Below, in pieces: positions 32,261-41,705 of a stretch of DNA of 64,000 nt. Source of the DNA: Lacipirellula parvula (GTDB taxonomy: Bacteria; Planctomycetota; Planctomycetia; Pirellulales; Lacipirellulaceae); contig NZ_AP021861.1 in the NCBI RefSeq assembly GCF_009177095.1, positions 5,004,501 through 5,068,500 of the forward strand, in the 5' to 3' direction. The position numbers and the translations under genes were made by a program. The notes under the pieces were generated by a model. The model was not told the DNA's origin and made no database searches. It worked only from the letters and a program-made list of their open reading frames with translations. Each line of letters opens with the position of its first letter. The first letter of the stretch is position 1.

Positions 32261-35203
32261 TTATTCACGCAGCAGAGCGCGATCGACTAGTTCAGCCTGC
32301 TCACGCTCGTGAGCCGTCTTCGAACCAGTGGCCGGCGAAGCCGATGCGGGGCGGCTAATGCACTTAAGCGGGTATTGCAGGCAGAGGCTGTCGTCCCACA
32401 TCGAACGCAGGAACCGCCAGGCGCCCATGTTTTCCGGCTCTTCTTGCACCCACACCAGCGGCGTCCCCTTCGGCAGCGGAGCCAACGCGGCGAGCAGCTG
32501 ATTCATCGGCAGCGGGTAAAGCTGCTCGATGCGGATGATCGGCGGCCCATCGATACCGAGTTGCTGACGACGCGCCCGCAGGTCGAAGTAGACTTTGCCC
32601 GAGCAAAGGATGACGCGGGTGTCGCGATCGCTCAGCCGGCTCGTCGACTCCGGCAACACGCCGTGGAAGCGGCCGCGCGACAGCTCGGCCATCGTCGAGA
32701 CGCACTCTTTGTGACGAAGCAAGCTCTTCGGCGTCATGATCACCAGCGGCTTCCGCCACGGGCGAACCACCTGCCGACGGAGGCAGTGGAAATACTGCGC
32801 CGGCGTCGTCGGGCAAACGACTTGAATGTTGTCGTCGGCCGCGAGGGTGAGGAATCGCTCAAGCCGAGCGCTCGAGTGCTCTGGCCCCTGTCCTTCAAAA
32901 CCGTGCGGCAGGAGGAGCGTCAACCCGCTCAGGCGACGCCACTTCACTTCAGCGCTCGCGATGAACTGGTCGATAATCACCTGGCCCGCGTTGGCGAAGT
33001 CGCCGAACTGGGCTTCCCACGCCACGAGCCCTTCGGGGCAGTCGAGACTGTAACCGTAATCGAAGCCGAGCACGCCTGCTTCCGACAACGGGCTGTTGAC
33101 GATTTCCACCGGCCCCTGATCGGGCGACAGGTGGGCGAGCGGCATGAACTTGTTGCCGTCCTTCACGTCGTGCAACACCGCGTGACGCTGGCTGAACGTG
33201 CCGCGCTCGCAATCCTGACCGCTCAGGCGAATGCGAACGCCCTGCGCCGCCAAGCTGGCGAACGCGAGCGATTCAGCCGTAGCCCAATCGAGCGGCTCTT
33301 CGCCAGCGGCCATCTGCCGCTTCCGCTCCATCGCCCGCACGAGCTTCGGATGGATGTGGAAACCTTCCGGCACGACGGTCAGCTTTTCAAGCAATTCGAC
33401 CAGCCGCTCTTGCTCGACGCCAGTGACGACGTTCGGCGCCTTCTCAAACGGTCCGCCGTAGTAGTTGGCCCAGGGGCCGGTCGGCGTCGGGTTGGCCAAT
33501 TGAAAGTCGCGGGCCTTCGCCGAGGCGAAGTCAGCTTCGAGCTTCGCGTGACGATCCTTCGCAATCTGCTCCGCTTCGTCGGCGGTAATGCCTCCGAGCG
33601 CAAGCAGGCGCTTCAGGTAGCCTTCTCGCACCGAATTTTGCGCGCCGATCGCCTGGTACATCAGCGGCTGGGTGAACGACGGCTCATCGCCTTCGTTGTG
33701 ACCGCGCTGACGGTAGCAGTACATGTCGATCACCGCGTCGCGTTGGAATTCCTTGCGGAAGTCGAGCGCCAGGCGAACGGCCTGGGCAACCGCCTCAGGG
33801 TCTTCGCCGTTGACGTGGAAGATCGGAATTTGCAGCAGCTTTGCCACGTCGGTCGCGTAGGCGCTCGAGCGGGCTTCAATCGGCGTCGTCGTGAAGCCGA
33901 TTTGATTATTCACGATCACATGGAGCGTGCCGCCGACCCGATAACCGGGCAGCTCGCTCATGTTGAGGATTTCTTGCACCACGCCTTCGCCAGCGAACGC
34001 CGCGTCGCCGTGGACGAGGACGACCATCCCCTTTTGACGCTGCGCGTCGCCGTAGCGATCTTGCTTGGCCCGCATGCGGCCCATCGCCACGCCGTCGACG
34101 TACTCCAGATGGCTCGGGTTGAAGCAGAGCGACAAGTGAACCTTGTTTCCCTTGCCTGTGACCCAATCGCCCGAGTAGCCGAGATGGTACTTCACGTCGC
34201 CCGGGCCGGTACGCTGCGGCGACTCCAGGTCCATGAATTCGCGGAAGATCTCGCGGGGGCGCTTGCCGATAACGTTGGCCAGCACGTTCAGGCGGCCACG
34301 GTGGGCCATCGCGATAACGACTTCGTTGATGCCGTCGTTGCCCGCCTTTTCCAGGGCCATATCGAGCAGCGGAATGAGGCTCTCGCCCCCTTCGAGCGAA
34401 AAGCTCTTGGCGCCGGTGAACTTCGTCTGCAGGAACTGCTCGAATGAAGCGGCTTCGTTCAGCTTCTTGAGAATGCGGAGCTGCTCGTCGCGCGAGAGTT
34501 CCGTGCGATTCTCCGTCTCTTCCATCCGCGACTGCAGCCACTCGCGAATCACCAAGTCGTCGATGTGCATAAACTGCACGCCGATCGCCCGGCAGTAGGT
34601 ATTTTGCAGCCAGCTGACGATCTCACGGAGCGTCCGCTGCTTCGGCCCCTGCATCGTGCGGGTCGAGAAGACCCGATCGTAATCGGCTTCGGTGAACCCG
34701 TAGTAGGCGGGGTCGAGTTCCGGCGGCCGCGGACGGAACTGATCGAGCGGGTCGATGTCCGAGATGATGTGACCGCGGACCCGATAGTTTCGAATCAGCT
34801 GATCAACGCGCTCTTGCCGCGCGGCCAATTCTTCGTGCTTCCCGTTGCCGCTGCCGTTCCCGTTCACCGGGTAGGCGGGGCTGAACGGCGCCGTCGGCGG
34901 AGCGAGCCCCGGCACGCGATGCGATTCGAGCACCAGCTTCGGCTCGCCCAATTGCGACGCGGCCAGCGTTGGATCAGCAAGCCGCGCGTCGACTACCGGC
35001 GCGGGTAACGCTTGCGCGGTCAGCTTCGTCGCGGAGGACTTGCGATCCGTCCCGTTGGCCAATTCTCCGAACAGCGCACGCCAGTCGGCCGGCGCAGCGT
35101 CGGGATTGTCTTGATAAAGAGCGTAGAGCTGTTCGACGTAGTCGAGGCTCTGACTATTGAGTTGAAGTTGCGGACCGTCGACGTCCGCGGCGGGGGTGGC
35201 CAT
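32261..35203 (-). CDS. sucA: 2-oxoglutarate dehydrogenase E1 component
   Basis: A 980-residue thiamine-diphosphate enzyme that decarboxylates 2-oxoglutarate and transfers the succinyl group to the lipoyl arm of E2. The N-terminal segment [15 protein letters not shown] is the E2-contact region of this class. The ThDP site is seen in [16 protein letters not shown] with VNNQIGFTT, and [13 protein letters not shown] and [13 protein letters not shown] are active-site loops. The C-terminal half has the transketolase fold ([22 protein letters not shown] and [10 protein letters not shown]). Length matches the family. sucB is downstream. Confidence 0.97.
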   Translation of the reverse strand: MATPAADVDGPQLQLNSQSLDYVEQLYALYQDNPDAAPADWRALFGELANGTDRKSSATKLTAQALPAPVVDARLADPTLAASQLGEPKLVLESHRVPGLAPPTAPFSPAYPVNGNGSGNGKHEELAARQERVDQLIRNYRVRGHIISDIDPLDQFRPRPPELDPAYYGFTEADYDRVFSTRTMQGPKQRTLREIVSWLQNTYCRAIGVQFMHIDDLVIREWLQSRMEETENRTELSRDEQLRILKKLNEAASFEQFLQTKFTGAKSFSLEGGESLIPLLDMALEKAGNDGINEVVIAMAHRGRLNVLANVIGKRPREIFREFMDLESPQRTGPGDVKYHLGYSGDWVTGKGNKVHLSLCFNPSHLEYVDGVAMGRMRAKQDRYGDAQRQKGMVVLVHGDAAFAGEGVVQEILNMSELPGYRVGGTLHVIVNNQIGFTTTPIEARSSAYATDVAKLLQIPIFHVNGEDPEAVAQAVRLALDFRKEFQRDAVIDMYCYRQRGHNEGDEPSFTQPLMYQAIGAQNSVREGYLKRLLALGGITADEAEQIAKDRHAKLEADFASAKARDFQLANPTPTGPWANYYGGPFEKAPNVVTGVEQERLVELLEKLTVVPEGFHIHPKLVRAMERKRQMAAGEEPLDWATAESLAFASLAAQGVRIRLSGQDCERGTFSQRHAVLHDVKDGNKFMPLAHLSPDQGPVEIVNSPLSEAGVLGFDYGYSLDCPEGLVAWEAQFGDFANAGQVIIDQFIASAEVKWRRLSGLTLLLPHGFEGQGPEHSSARLERFLTLAADDNIQVVCPTTPAQYFHCLRRQVVRPWRKPLVIMTPKSLLRHKECVSTMAELSRGRFHGVLPESTSRLSDRDTRVILCSGKVYFDLRARRQQLGIDGPPIIRIEQLYPLPMNQLLAALAPLPKGTPLVWVQEEPENMGAWRFLRSMWDDSLCLQYPLKCISRPASASPATGSKTAHEREQAELVDRALLRE

Positions 35204-35514
35204 TTGCGATGGAGTCGGGCGTTGCGGTAAGAGGTGCCGGTTGCAGCAGTAAGTATACTATAATTTTTGCCGTCCCCCTGGAACCGCACTACCGGGCAAT
35301 TGGGCAGGATTGGGGGATGTTTTTGCCGCTTTTTTGCGCAGCGGCGCTGGACATCGCCTCCCGCGAACTCCCGCCCCTGCGCAGCGATTCGCTGCCACAG
35401 CGCACCGCAACCGCCGTAAATAGAAAAAGGGGCGGAAGTCTTCGGCCACTGGCGGGCTAGCTGCTAAGCCGCCCCGCTAGTGGGAAAACTTCCGCCCCTC
35501 GATGTGCCACGCTG
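35204..35514. other. Intergenic region with terminator hairpin
   Basis: No gene seen. The part 35204-35423 is plain; the rest is the long hairpin described separately. Any promoter for sucA lies here but I cannot pick one out. Confidence 0.5.
35424..35499 (-). terminator. Long hairpin terminator after the Kelch gene
   Basis: Outer arms GGGGCGGAAGT and ACTTCCGCCCC enclose inner arms CCACTGGCGGG and CCCCGCTAGTGG. On the minus strand the structure ends in a T-run (CCGCCCCTTTTT). It starts 16 nt after the stop of the DUF4198-Kelch gene. The length is more than a simple terminator needs, so it could also be a palindromic element adopted as one. Confidence 0.85.
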
Positions 35515-37239
35515 CTAGTTGGTCTTCTTCGCTTGGCCGGCGGTCGACATCTCTTCGATGTTCGCCAAGTGCCCGTCAAACGAGGCGCCCGCGATCGACA
35601 ACAGCTTCGCCCCGCCGGCTGGAACCAACCGGTGGAAGAACCGCGGCTGCTTCAGTTCGACGACCGCTTCCCACGACTTGCCGTCGTCGGAGAGGCGATA
35701 GAGCGAATCTTGCGTGCCGCTGGCGAACAGCTTGCCGTCCAGGTTCCACGCCGAGGCGCCGAAGCCGTCCATGTCCTCTCCCGGCAGCTCCGCCAGTTCG
35801 GTCCATTCGCCGGTCGTGGGGTCGAGCAGGCTCACTTGCCGCGAGATGTTGACGTCGGCGTCCATCCCCCCGAGGGCGATCAGCTTGCCGTTCCACTGAG
35901 CGGCGGCGAGCGCGCGGCGACGGAAGTTCGGCTTCGCGATCGCTTCCCACTTACCTTGCGGATTCGTCAGGTCGAACGCCCAGGCCGTGTCGAGCCAGGT
36001 CCCCTTGCGGTCGCCATCGAGCGTCCAGCCTCCAACGACGTACAGCTTGTCGCCGATCACCACGGCGTCGTGCGACGAGCGGGCTTCCGGCAGCGGGGCG
36101 AGGGCCGTCCACTTCTTCGTGGCCGGGTCGAAGCTCGAGAACTCGGCGACCGAGTGGAGATCCTCATCTTCGCCGTCGGCGTTCTTGGCGTTCAACCCGC
36201 CGACGCGGTACAGCTTGCCGTTGTGGGCCACGAGCGGCAGGCCTTGCAGCGGCGTTTCCATGGGAAGCTCTTCCCATTCCTTGCCGCCGTCGAGCTTGAT
36301 GCGGAGGAACTTCTGCGACAGGTTGTCCTTCGAGTGCTCGTGCTCGCCGCCGGTGTGGCCGCTGTAAACGTAGAGGTATCCGTCGCTCACCGCGGCGCCG
36401 AAGCTCGACACGGCTTCCGGCAGGGCAGGGTAGGCGCTCAGCGCTTCGTCGGAAACAGGCTTCTTCTTCGCATTCTGACCGTGACCGCCATGGCCGCCGT
36501 GGCCCCCATGGGCGTGGCCGTGCGGGTTCTTCTTCTCCGCGGTCGCACTCTTGTGGTTGAAGAGGAGCGTGCCGTAGTTGCCGACGCTCGTGTAGGCCTT
36601 GCCTTCGTGCTCGCCTTTTTCACCCTTCTTCATGTAGCTGGTGATGGCGCTCACCGGACCGGCGGCCGGTTCCTTGAAGGTAGCGATGCCCTTGGCGTCG
36701 GTCTTCGCTTCTTGCGTGTCGCCCTTTGAATCGGTCAGTGCGATGCCGGCGCCTTCCAGCGGCTGGCCTTCCCACGTGACGAGCAGCGCAAGACCTTCAT
36801 CCGAAGCCTTCGGCGAAACGTCCAGCTTCAGCCCCTTCGACGGGCCGGCCTTTTCCCAGGCGGCGACGGTCGTGCCCGGGATTTCCTTCGCGTAGTAGGT
36901 CAGCAGCATGCCGTGGTAGATGCCGTATTGAGCGGTCAGTTCCAGGACCGCGTCTTCGGCGACCGGCTTCTCCGAGCGGCGACCCACAAAATCGTCCTCT
37001 TCGAGGGTCTCGAGCGCGACATCGGCCGCCTCGTCACCGACGCGGGCCGCCAGCTTCGCCTCGGCAAGGGCTTCGGGCAGATGATAGTTCCGTTCTTCAG
37101 GGCTCTCGCCGAAGAACACCAGCGCTCGACCTTCGCCGTCAACGGCCAGCCAAGGGAAGTGGGCCTGAGCCTGACCAACTGCAAAGCACAGCGCGGACAG
37201 GGCCAGAGCAAAGCGGAAACGAACCGCCGAGAGAGACAT
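35515..37239 (-). CDS. Secreted DUF4198-like / Kelch-repeat protein with His-Gly-rich linker
   Basis: A 574-residue exported protein. Residues 1-25 are a signal peptide ending AQAHFPW; the His right after the cleavage site is common in DUF4198 proteins. Residues 25-225 resemble DUF4198 (WLAVDGEGRALVFFGE, PLEGAGIALTDSKG, TDAKGIATF). A linker near 235-260 has HGHAHGGHGGHGGHG, a likely metal-binding stretch. Residues 265-570 are Kelch-type beta-propeller repeats (KLYRVGGLNA, KLYVVGGWTL, KLIALGGMDA). The ATG at 37239 has GAGGA 6 nt upstream, which decides against the ATG at 37245. Ligand and role are unknown. Confidence 0.88.
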   Translation of the reverse strand: MSLSAVRFRFALALSALCFAVGQAQAHFPWLAVDGEGRALVFFGESPEERNYHLPEALAEAKLAARVGDEAADVALETLEEDDFVGRRSEKPVAEDAVLELTAQYGIYHGMLLTYYAKEIPGTTVAAWEKAGPSKGLKLDVSPKASDEGLALLVTWEGQPLEGAGIALTDSKGDTQEAKTDAKGIATFKEPAAGPVSAITSYMKKGEKGEHEGKAYTSVGNYGTLLFNHKSATAEKKNPHGHAHGGHGGHGGHGQNAKKKPVSDEALSAYPALPEAVSSFGAAVSDGYLYVYSGHTGGEHEHSKDNLSQKFLRIKLDGGKEWEELPMETPLQGLPLVAHNGKLYRVGGLNAKNADGEDEDLHSVAEFSSFDPATKKWTALAPLPEARSSHDAVVIGDKLYVVGGWTLDGDRKGTWLDTAWAFDLTNPQGKWEAIAKPNFRRRALAAAQWNGKLIALGGMDADVNISRQVSLLDPTTGEWTELAELPGEDMDGFGASAWNLDGKLFASGTQDSLYRLSDDGKSWEAVVELKQPRFFHRLVPAGGAKLLSIAGASFDGHLANIEEMSTAGQAKKTN

Positions 37240-37312
37240 TTTCATTCCTCAAACATTGGAAAACACGCGTCGCGCCCACGGCCCGCACAAAGTCGTCGAG
37301 CCGCTGCGGGGA

Positions 37313-38287
37313 CTAATTGATTTCAGGATTGGCTTCTTCGCCGGTGCGGGTTACCAGCGCCGTCATCGCATCGCGATCGATCTCGGTGCGGATGAACTGC
37401 ACGGAACCGTCGAGCAGCACAAACTGCACGCCGCCCGGATGATCGCTCCGGAACGTCGTGCGGAAGCGGGTATCCCATTCACGATTGGAATCGTTGAAAT
37501 TGTAATTCGCCGGCTGGCCGGTCATCAGCCCCAAATGCCCGTAAGCATGGTGCCAGTATCCCTGGGCCCAAGTGAAATCGCCGTAGCAAGACCCGCTCGT
37601 GCTCGTGCAGCTCGATTCGTAGTGGGTATCCCAGTGATAACTCTCCCATGCGTAGTTGGTTTCGCCAACCAGCAGCGTATGGGTCGTCCCGTCGGTAATC
37701 GCCTCAATGCCCAGATCGTAGCGTTTGCCCGTCGTCGCGGGAGGAGCGGTGAACGCCCCGTTCAACAGGGCCTCCGGCTTGTACATGACGCGCGTGCTGA
37801 TCATGTAGCTGCCCGGCCCCAACTTTTCGCCGCACGCATCCGGAACGCTGCGCGGCAGATTCATGCCAGGGCAGAGATACATCGGCTGAGACGTTTCGGT
37901 GAACTTGCGGTTATTGACGCCGTTAGCGAGATCTTGCGCCGTAGGCTCCTGCGTAATGTCGTACTGCGCGTAAAGACCGCCTTGCTCCAAGTAGGGCAGG
38001 AGCAAGATGAAGGTGCTTCCCAGGTGCTCGTAGAAGGTATCGCCCGCAGCCAGACCACCGCCCGAGCCGAGCACTTGCGGAGGCGGCAGCGTCTTCTGCG
38101 CCGTTTCAAAGTTCAACGTCGCCAGCCCGATTTGCTTCAGATTGTTGCGACAAGACGTCCGCCGCGCCGCTTCGCGAGCCGCTTGCACTGCTGGAAGCAA
38201 CAACGCCACGAGCGCGCCAATAATGGCGATCGCTACAAGCAACTCGACGAGCGTGAACCCGCGATTCGGTCGGCTTCCCTGTTGCAT
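37313..38287 (-). CDS. DUF1559 pseudopilin-like protein
   Basis: A 324-residue protein with a type IV prepilin/type II pseudopilin leader: [10 protein letters not shown] then [22 protein letters not shown], which would be cut by prepilin peptidase after the Gly. Residues 35-324 are the DUF1559 (SBP_bac_10-like) domain with [25 protein letters not shown], and the C-terminal [17 protein letters not shown] signature. Many paralogues occur per planctomycete genome; the role is unknown but surface assembly or secretion is assumed. It lies directly downstream (17 bp) of the dockerin/PEP-CTERM gene. The ATG at 38287 sets the leader. Confidence 0.93.
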   Translation of the reverse strand: MQQGSRPNRGFTLVELLVAIAIIGALVALLLPAVQAAREAARRTSCRNNLKQIGLATLNFETAQKTLPPPQVLGSGGGLAAGDTFYEHLGSTFILLLPYLEQGGLYAQYDITQEPTAQDLANGVNNRKFTETSQPMYLCPGMNLPRSVPDACGEKLGPGSYMISTRVMYKPEALLNGAFTAPPATTGKRYDLGIEAITDGTTHTLLVGETNYAWESYHWDTHYESSCTSTSGSCYGDFTWAQGYWHHAYGHLGLMTGQPANYNFNDSNREWDTRFRTTFRSDHPGGVQFVLLDGSVQFIRTEIDRDAMTALVTRTGEEANPEIN

Positions 38288-38304
38288 AGATAATCCTGCG
38301 TAAT

Positions 38305-39609
38305 CTACCGAGAGGAAAATCGTGACCGACGGCCTCGCAGCAATGCCGCGGCGCCGCACATAGCCAGCAAGCCGGCGGTCGGTTCCGGGACCGAAACGAC
38401 CGGCGTGTTGGTCGTTTGCCCGAAGTGTTCCTTCCAAACTGTCAGGTCGCCCGCGTCAATGCTTCCGTTTCCGTTGCCATCCGCGCCAGACCCGGCGGGC
38501 GTCGCCGCGGTCCCAAAGCTGCGCTGCCAGGCTAAGAAGTCGGCTCCATCGACCGAGCCATTCCCGTTGTAGTCGCCGGCAAGTCCTGCAGGTCCCGCGG
38601 GAAGAATCGTCACGTTCATGGCGATCGTCGGACCAGCGCCGTTGGGGTTGGCGCCGACGTCGAGATCATCCAGGTAAAAGTCAGGATAGGAGACGGAGCT
38701 GCTTTGTCCATCCGGTTCGAACAATGACGAAAACGTAAAGCCCAGATGCCCTTGAGCAAGGGAGTTCTGAATGTAGGCCAAAACCGCCGGATTGCTCAGA
38801 TTGGGGACGAACTCGAACACGTCGCCGCTGTCTAGCATGTCGCCGGGCTGCAGTTCCGTCCCTTGGCTGGTGTACGCCTTGCCGATCGCAAACGGCGACG
38901 GCGTGAATGGCGCCGTCGTATGGCTCGGTTCCGTCGCGCTGTAGCCGCCGACGAGCGAGTTCTCCGCATCGCGGCCGTTCAAGTCGACTGCATAGTAGTT
39001 GTACGGAGTCGAGCCGACCCAGCGCGGCTGCCGGAGCGAATACGTCCCGGCAGGCGGATTGGAGCCGAAGCCGAACGTCGTCAGGCCGTTGTTGAATGCG
39101 ACGCCGTACATTTCGATCGGGTGATCGACGTCACTGTCCGTCCCCGCCACAACGGCGGCTGATTCGTCGAGCGTGCCGTCGTACGCCAGCGTGTAGCCGA
39201 ATTCAGGGAGAATCAGCGACCCCAGCAGGGTCATCTTGATTTTCAGCGAATTGATCTTGTATCGCGACGGAGCAACCACCGGCACGGTCGTCGAGGTGTT
39301 GGCAGCGACCAAGATGCTGCCGCGACGAGTTGGTTCAGAGCCGGTCCCCTGAAAGAAAGTCGGCGTGCCGTCCTGCGTCTCTGAGTAAGCGACGAACATC
39401 GACCCGCGATCGCGAACTGAGCCGGGCCCGTTCCCGCTCGGCACCGGGTACGTCCACATCTGGATTTCGGGAAGGTCGTTGAAGTAGTCGATCGTCTGCG
39501 CCGATGCCGTCTTCGCGATGCAAGTGCATGACGCCGCAATCACTAGCGCCGTCCAAGCGAACGTCAGCAGTGCGGCGTGCGGGCGGCTACTCTGTGCAGG
39601 GTGATTCAT
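38305..39609 (-). CDS. PEP-CTERM protein with dockerin type I repeats
   Basis: A 434-residue exported protein: signal peptide (about 1-37, ending ASAQT), a large beta-rich body, two calcium-binding dockerin-like repeats ([20 protein letters not shown] and [20 protein letters not shown]), then [18 protein letters not shown] and an Arg-rich tail, the PEP-CTERM sorting signal cleaved by an exosortase. The body is not recognised. Downstream lies a DUF1559 gene, the same arrangement as at 58.7-60.7 kb. Confidence 0.92.
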   Translation of the reverse strand: MNHPAQSSRPHAALLTFAWTALVIAASCTCIAKTASAQTIDYFNDLPEIQMWTYPVPSGNGPGSVRDRGSMFVAYSETQDGTPTFFQGTGSEPTRRGSILVAANTSTTVPVVAPSRYKINSLKIKMTLLGSLILPEFGYTLAYDGTLDESAAVVAGTDSDVDHPIEMYGVAFNNGLTTFGFGSNPPAGTYSLRQPRWVGSTPYNYYAVDLNGRDAENSLVGGYSATEPSHTTAPFTPSPFAIGKAYTSQGTELQPGDMLDSGDVFEFVPNLSNPAVLAYIQNSLAQGHLGFTFSSLFEPDGQSSSVSYPDFYLDDLDVGANPNGAGPTIAMNVTILPAGPAGLAGDYNGNGSVDGADFLAWQRSFGTAATPAGSGADGNGNGSIDAGDLTVWKEHFGQTTNTPVVSVPEPTAGLLAMCGAAALLRGRRSRFSSR

Positions 39610-39642
39610 GTCGCAGTGTCGTCTTGTTCGGTAAACGCAACC

Positions 39643-39677
39643 GCCGCCGGCGTCGAATGGGTTTCGACGCCGGCGGC
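39643..39677 (-). terminator. Perfect 15-bp hairpin after the PEP-CTERM gene
   Basis: GCCGCCGGCGTCGAA and TTCGACGCCGGCGGC pair perfectly around a short loop. It lies 30 nt after the stop of the gene at 39707. The T-run is weak, so termination is probable but not sure. Confidence 0.6.
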
Positions 39678-39706
39678 TTGAATGCCAATCAAAGCTGCCG
39701 TTTCAA

Positions 39707-40399
39707 TCAGGCGGCGATCCGGCGACGGAGCGCGGCGAAGCCGACCAGCCCGAGGCCGGCCATCGCGAGCGTCGCCGGTTCAGGAACGATGGCCGGTGCG
39801 ACGGCGTTGAACGTCGCCGCGCCGTTGTAGTAATCGAGCTGCACCCCCGCGAGCGCCGAATGGTTGGCGGCGGTATCGAAGAGGGCGGTGTACGCCGCAG
39901 CAGCCGGAAGTTGCCACTCGGCCCAGTAGTAGTGGAACCCGCTGGCAACGCCGCGGTCGACGAATTCCGTCGGGGCGGTGCTATTGAGCAGCAGCGTCGA
40001 GTTGGTGATCGAGTTGTTGCCCGCCGAGTCAAAGGCGATTTGCAGCACAATCGTCGTGTTGGCGTCGGTGGTCGAGGCGCCGGTCAGCGAGGTAGTGAAA
40101 CGGCCCTTGCTGCTGCCCGTGTACAGCGAACCGGTCGCCACCTGGGCCGGCGGAGCGAACGTCGGCGGAGGAACCACGCCGCCCTTCACCGTCGCGGCGC
40201 CAACGCCGGACGACAGGTTCGGAGCATGCGACGCCGAGTAGTCGGAGACGGCGTTTGTCGTCACGACGAAATTGTCCCATTCGAACGAACCAGTCGAAGG
40301 AACGGCCTGATCGGTGAATAGCGTGTTGGCCAGACCGACGTTCGCAACGGCGAATATGGCGGCGCAAGCGATCAAGGCGAGAGCAAAGCGGCGAATCAT
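39707..40399 (-). CDS. PEP-CTERM sorting domain protein
   Basis: A 230-residue secreted protein. Signal peptide 1-24 (LALIACAAIFAVANVGLA), a Ser/Thr/Ala-rich beta-type body of unknown family, and the sorting signal IVPEPATLAMAGLGLVGFAALRRR at the C-terminus. No Cys other than in the signal peptide. The body function is not recognised. It is separated from the downstream dockerin gene by a strong hairpin. Confidence 0.9.
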   Translation of the reverse strand: MIRRFALALIACAAIFAVANVGLANTLFTDQAVPSTGSFEWDNFVVTTNAVSDYSASHAPNLSSGVGAATVKGGVVPPPTFAPPAQVATGSLYTGSSKGRFTTSLTGASTTDANTTIVLQIAFDSAGNNSITNSTLLLNSTAPTEFVDRGVASGFHYYWAEWQLPAAAAYTALFDTAANHSALAGVQLDYYNGAATFNAVAPAIVPEPATLAMAGLGLVGFAALRRRIAA

Positions 40400-40737
40400 T
40401 AGACAGTCACTCCAAAGTTGGGTGGGTGCACAAGCTCGCTAACCTTGAACGAACGAGTGCGTGGATTGACGGAACCGGCCCTCACGCATGCGAATGATCA
40501 GCAATGCATTTGGCTGGCTACTAAACGGCGAGTCTCCTATGTGCTCCTGCGAGACCGGCGTCCGGGCGAAGCGATCTGTCGATCGGCGGTCTTGATATCG
40601 AGTCTCAGTAGCGATAGATTATCCGACCTGACGGCCGCGTCAATGGGGGAGACCCACGTTTCGCCCTGTATTTTTCGTCAGCTGAAGCCTGCAGCGGCCG
40701 CCGCGAGCCAGCAGAATCCTCTCCAAGTGAGCTACCG
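40400..40737. other. Divergent intergenic region
   Basis: Lies between the PEP-CTERM gene (minus) and the TPR gene (plus), so it must contain both promoters. No RNA gene, repeat or clear promoter is visible. Confidence 0.5.
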
Positions 40738-41529
40738 ATGACCGAGCCGGCGACCAAGCCAGACGCCGCACGACGGGCGGCCGACCTCTACGAACGCGGT
40801 TTTTCGCGGGCGGCGATCGACGTCCTCGAGGCGGAGCTCCGCCTCCAGCCCGAAGCTGGGGCCCTGTGGCGGCTGCGCGCGATCATGCTCCAGCGCGAAG
40901 GGCGCCTCGACGAGGCGTTCGACAACATCCAGCGGGCCCTCGCCCTAGTTCCGCTCGGCTATGAGGGGTTGCTTGTGCTGGCTGCCGGTTACTTGCGGCA
41001 AGGGCATCGGGCCTCCGCGGCGAGCTTACTCACCGACCTAACGGCCGACGGCGACTTCCCCGCGGAGCTGTGGGAACCGCTTTACAACTCGCTCTGCGCG
41101 ATCGAACGCTGGCAGGCGGCGCTGGCTGTCTGCCGTCGCGCGGCGCGGCTACGGCCCGACGACGACGGCATATGTTTCGCCGCCGCGAATACGCTGGCCC
41201 GCCTTGGCCGCCCGCCGCAACTGTCGCTCGCTATGCTGCGGCGGGCGATTGGGCTCAACTCCGCCGAGCCGCGTTACCGCATCGCGCTCTCAATGCAGCT
41301 CGTGCGCATGGGACAGATCGACGAAGCCTACCGTACGTTCTGCGAAATGACGCGCGACGAGGTCGAAGGAATCGGCTGCCGCTGCTGCCTGCAGAAGGCC
41401 CTGCAACTCTGCATCGATCGCGGCGACGCCGGCCGGTCATCGTGGTTGGCCAGCCGGCTGGCGATAATCTCGCTCGCCAAACGGAGCGCAGCGGGGCCAA
41501 ACTCGCAGGCGCAAGGGGGACAAGCATGA
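40738..41529 (+). CDS. Tetratricopeptide-repeat protein
   Basis: A 263-residue cytoplasmic protein without a signal peptide. TPR-like helix pairs are seen along the chain: AADLYERGFSRAAIDVLEAELRLQP, LWRLRAIMLQREGRLDEAFDNIQ, LQALALVP-type spacing, WQAALAVCRRAARLRPDD and YRIALSMQLVRMGQIDEAYRTF. TPR proteins are protein-binding scaffolds. Its stop overlaps the start of hemP by 4 nt (ATGA), so the two are co-translated and perhaps act together. A CRCC cluster near residue 223 is notable. Confidence 0.85.
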   Translation: MTEPATKPDAARRAADLYERGFSRAAIDVLEAELRLQPEAGALWRLRAIMLQREGRLDEAFDNIQRALALVPLGYEGLLVLAAGYLRQGHRASAASLLTDLTADGDFPAELWEPLYNSLCAIERWQAALAVCRRAARLRPDDDGICFAAANTLARLGRPPQLSLAMLRRAIGLNSAEPRYRIALSMQLVRMGQIDEAYRTFCEMTRDEVEGIGCRCCLQKALQLCIDRGDAGRSSWLASRLAIISLAKRSAAGPNSQAQGGQA

Positions 41530-41705
41530 CCGAGTCGTTCACCCCGCCGCTCACGCCGGTCGTTCCCTCCGAGCCACCGAGCGAGCCGCGCAACCTGCAG
41601 TCTGCCGAGCTGTTTCAAGGCGCGCGCGTCGTTGAAATCACCCACGCGGGCGAAACCTACCGGCTGTTGTTGACGCGGAACAATCGCCTTATTCTGCAGA
41701 AGTAA
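41526..41705 (+). CDS. hemP: Hemin uptake protein HemP
   Basis: A 59-residue protein. After a Pro/Ser-rich N-terminus of about 25 residues, the core SAELFQGARVVEITHAGETY and RLLLTRNNRLILQK matches the HemP pattern (leaf-like three-strand fold, ending LILxK). HemP proteins are linked with iron and heme uptake genes but their mechanism is not known. The start overlaps the TPR stop; the 3' end overlaps the convergent giant gene by 17 bp. There is no other heme-uptake gene in the window. Confidence 0.88.
   Translation: MTESFTPPLTPVVPSEPPSEPRNLQSAELFQGARVVEITHAGETYRLLLTRNNRLILQK

Noticed and set aside
32309-34447. 712-codon frame antisense to sucA
   Set aside because: The sense frame is a complete 2-oxoglutarate dehydrogenase E1; the opposite frame is Arg/Leu/Val-rich mirror coding.
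40418-40741. 107-codon frame upstream of the TPR gene
   Set aside because: No ribosome site, no domain and unlike composition; it overlaps the likely promoter region.
41070-41705. 211-codon frame containing HemP as its C-terminal part
   Set aside because: The first 150 codons are a shadow of the TPR gene; the ATG at 41526 with 4-nt overlap gives the normal HemP length.
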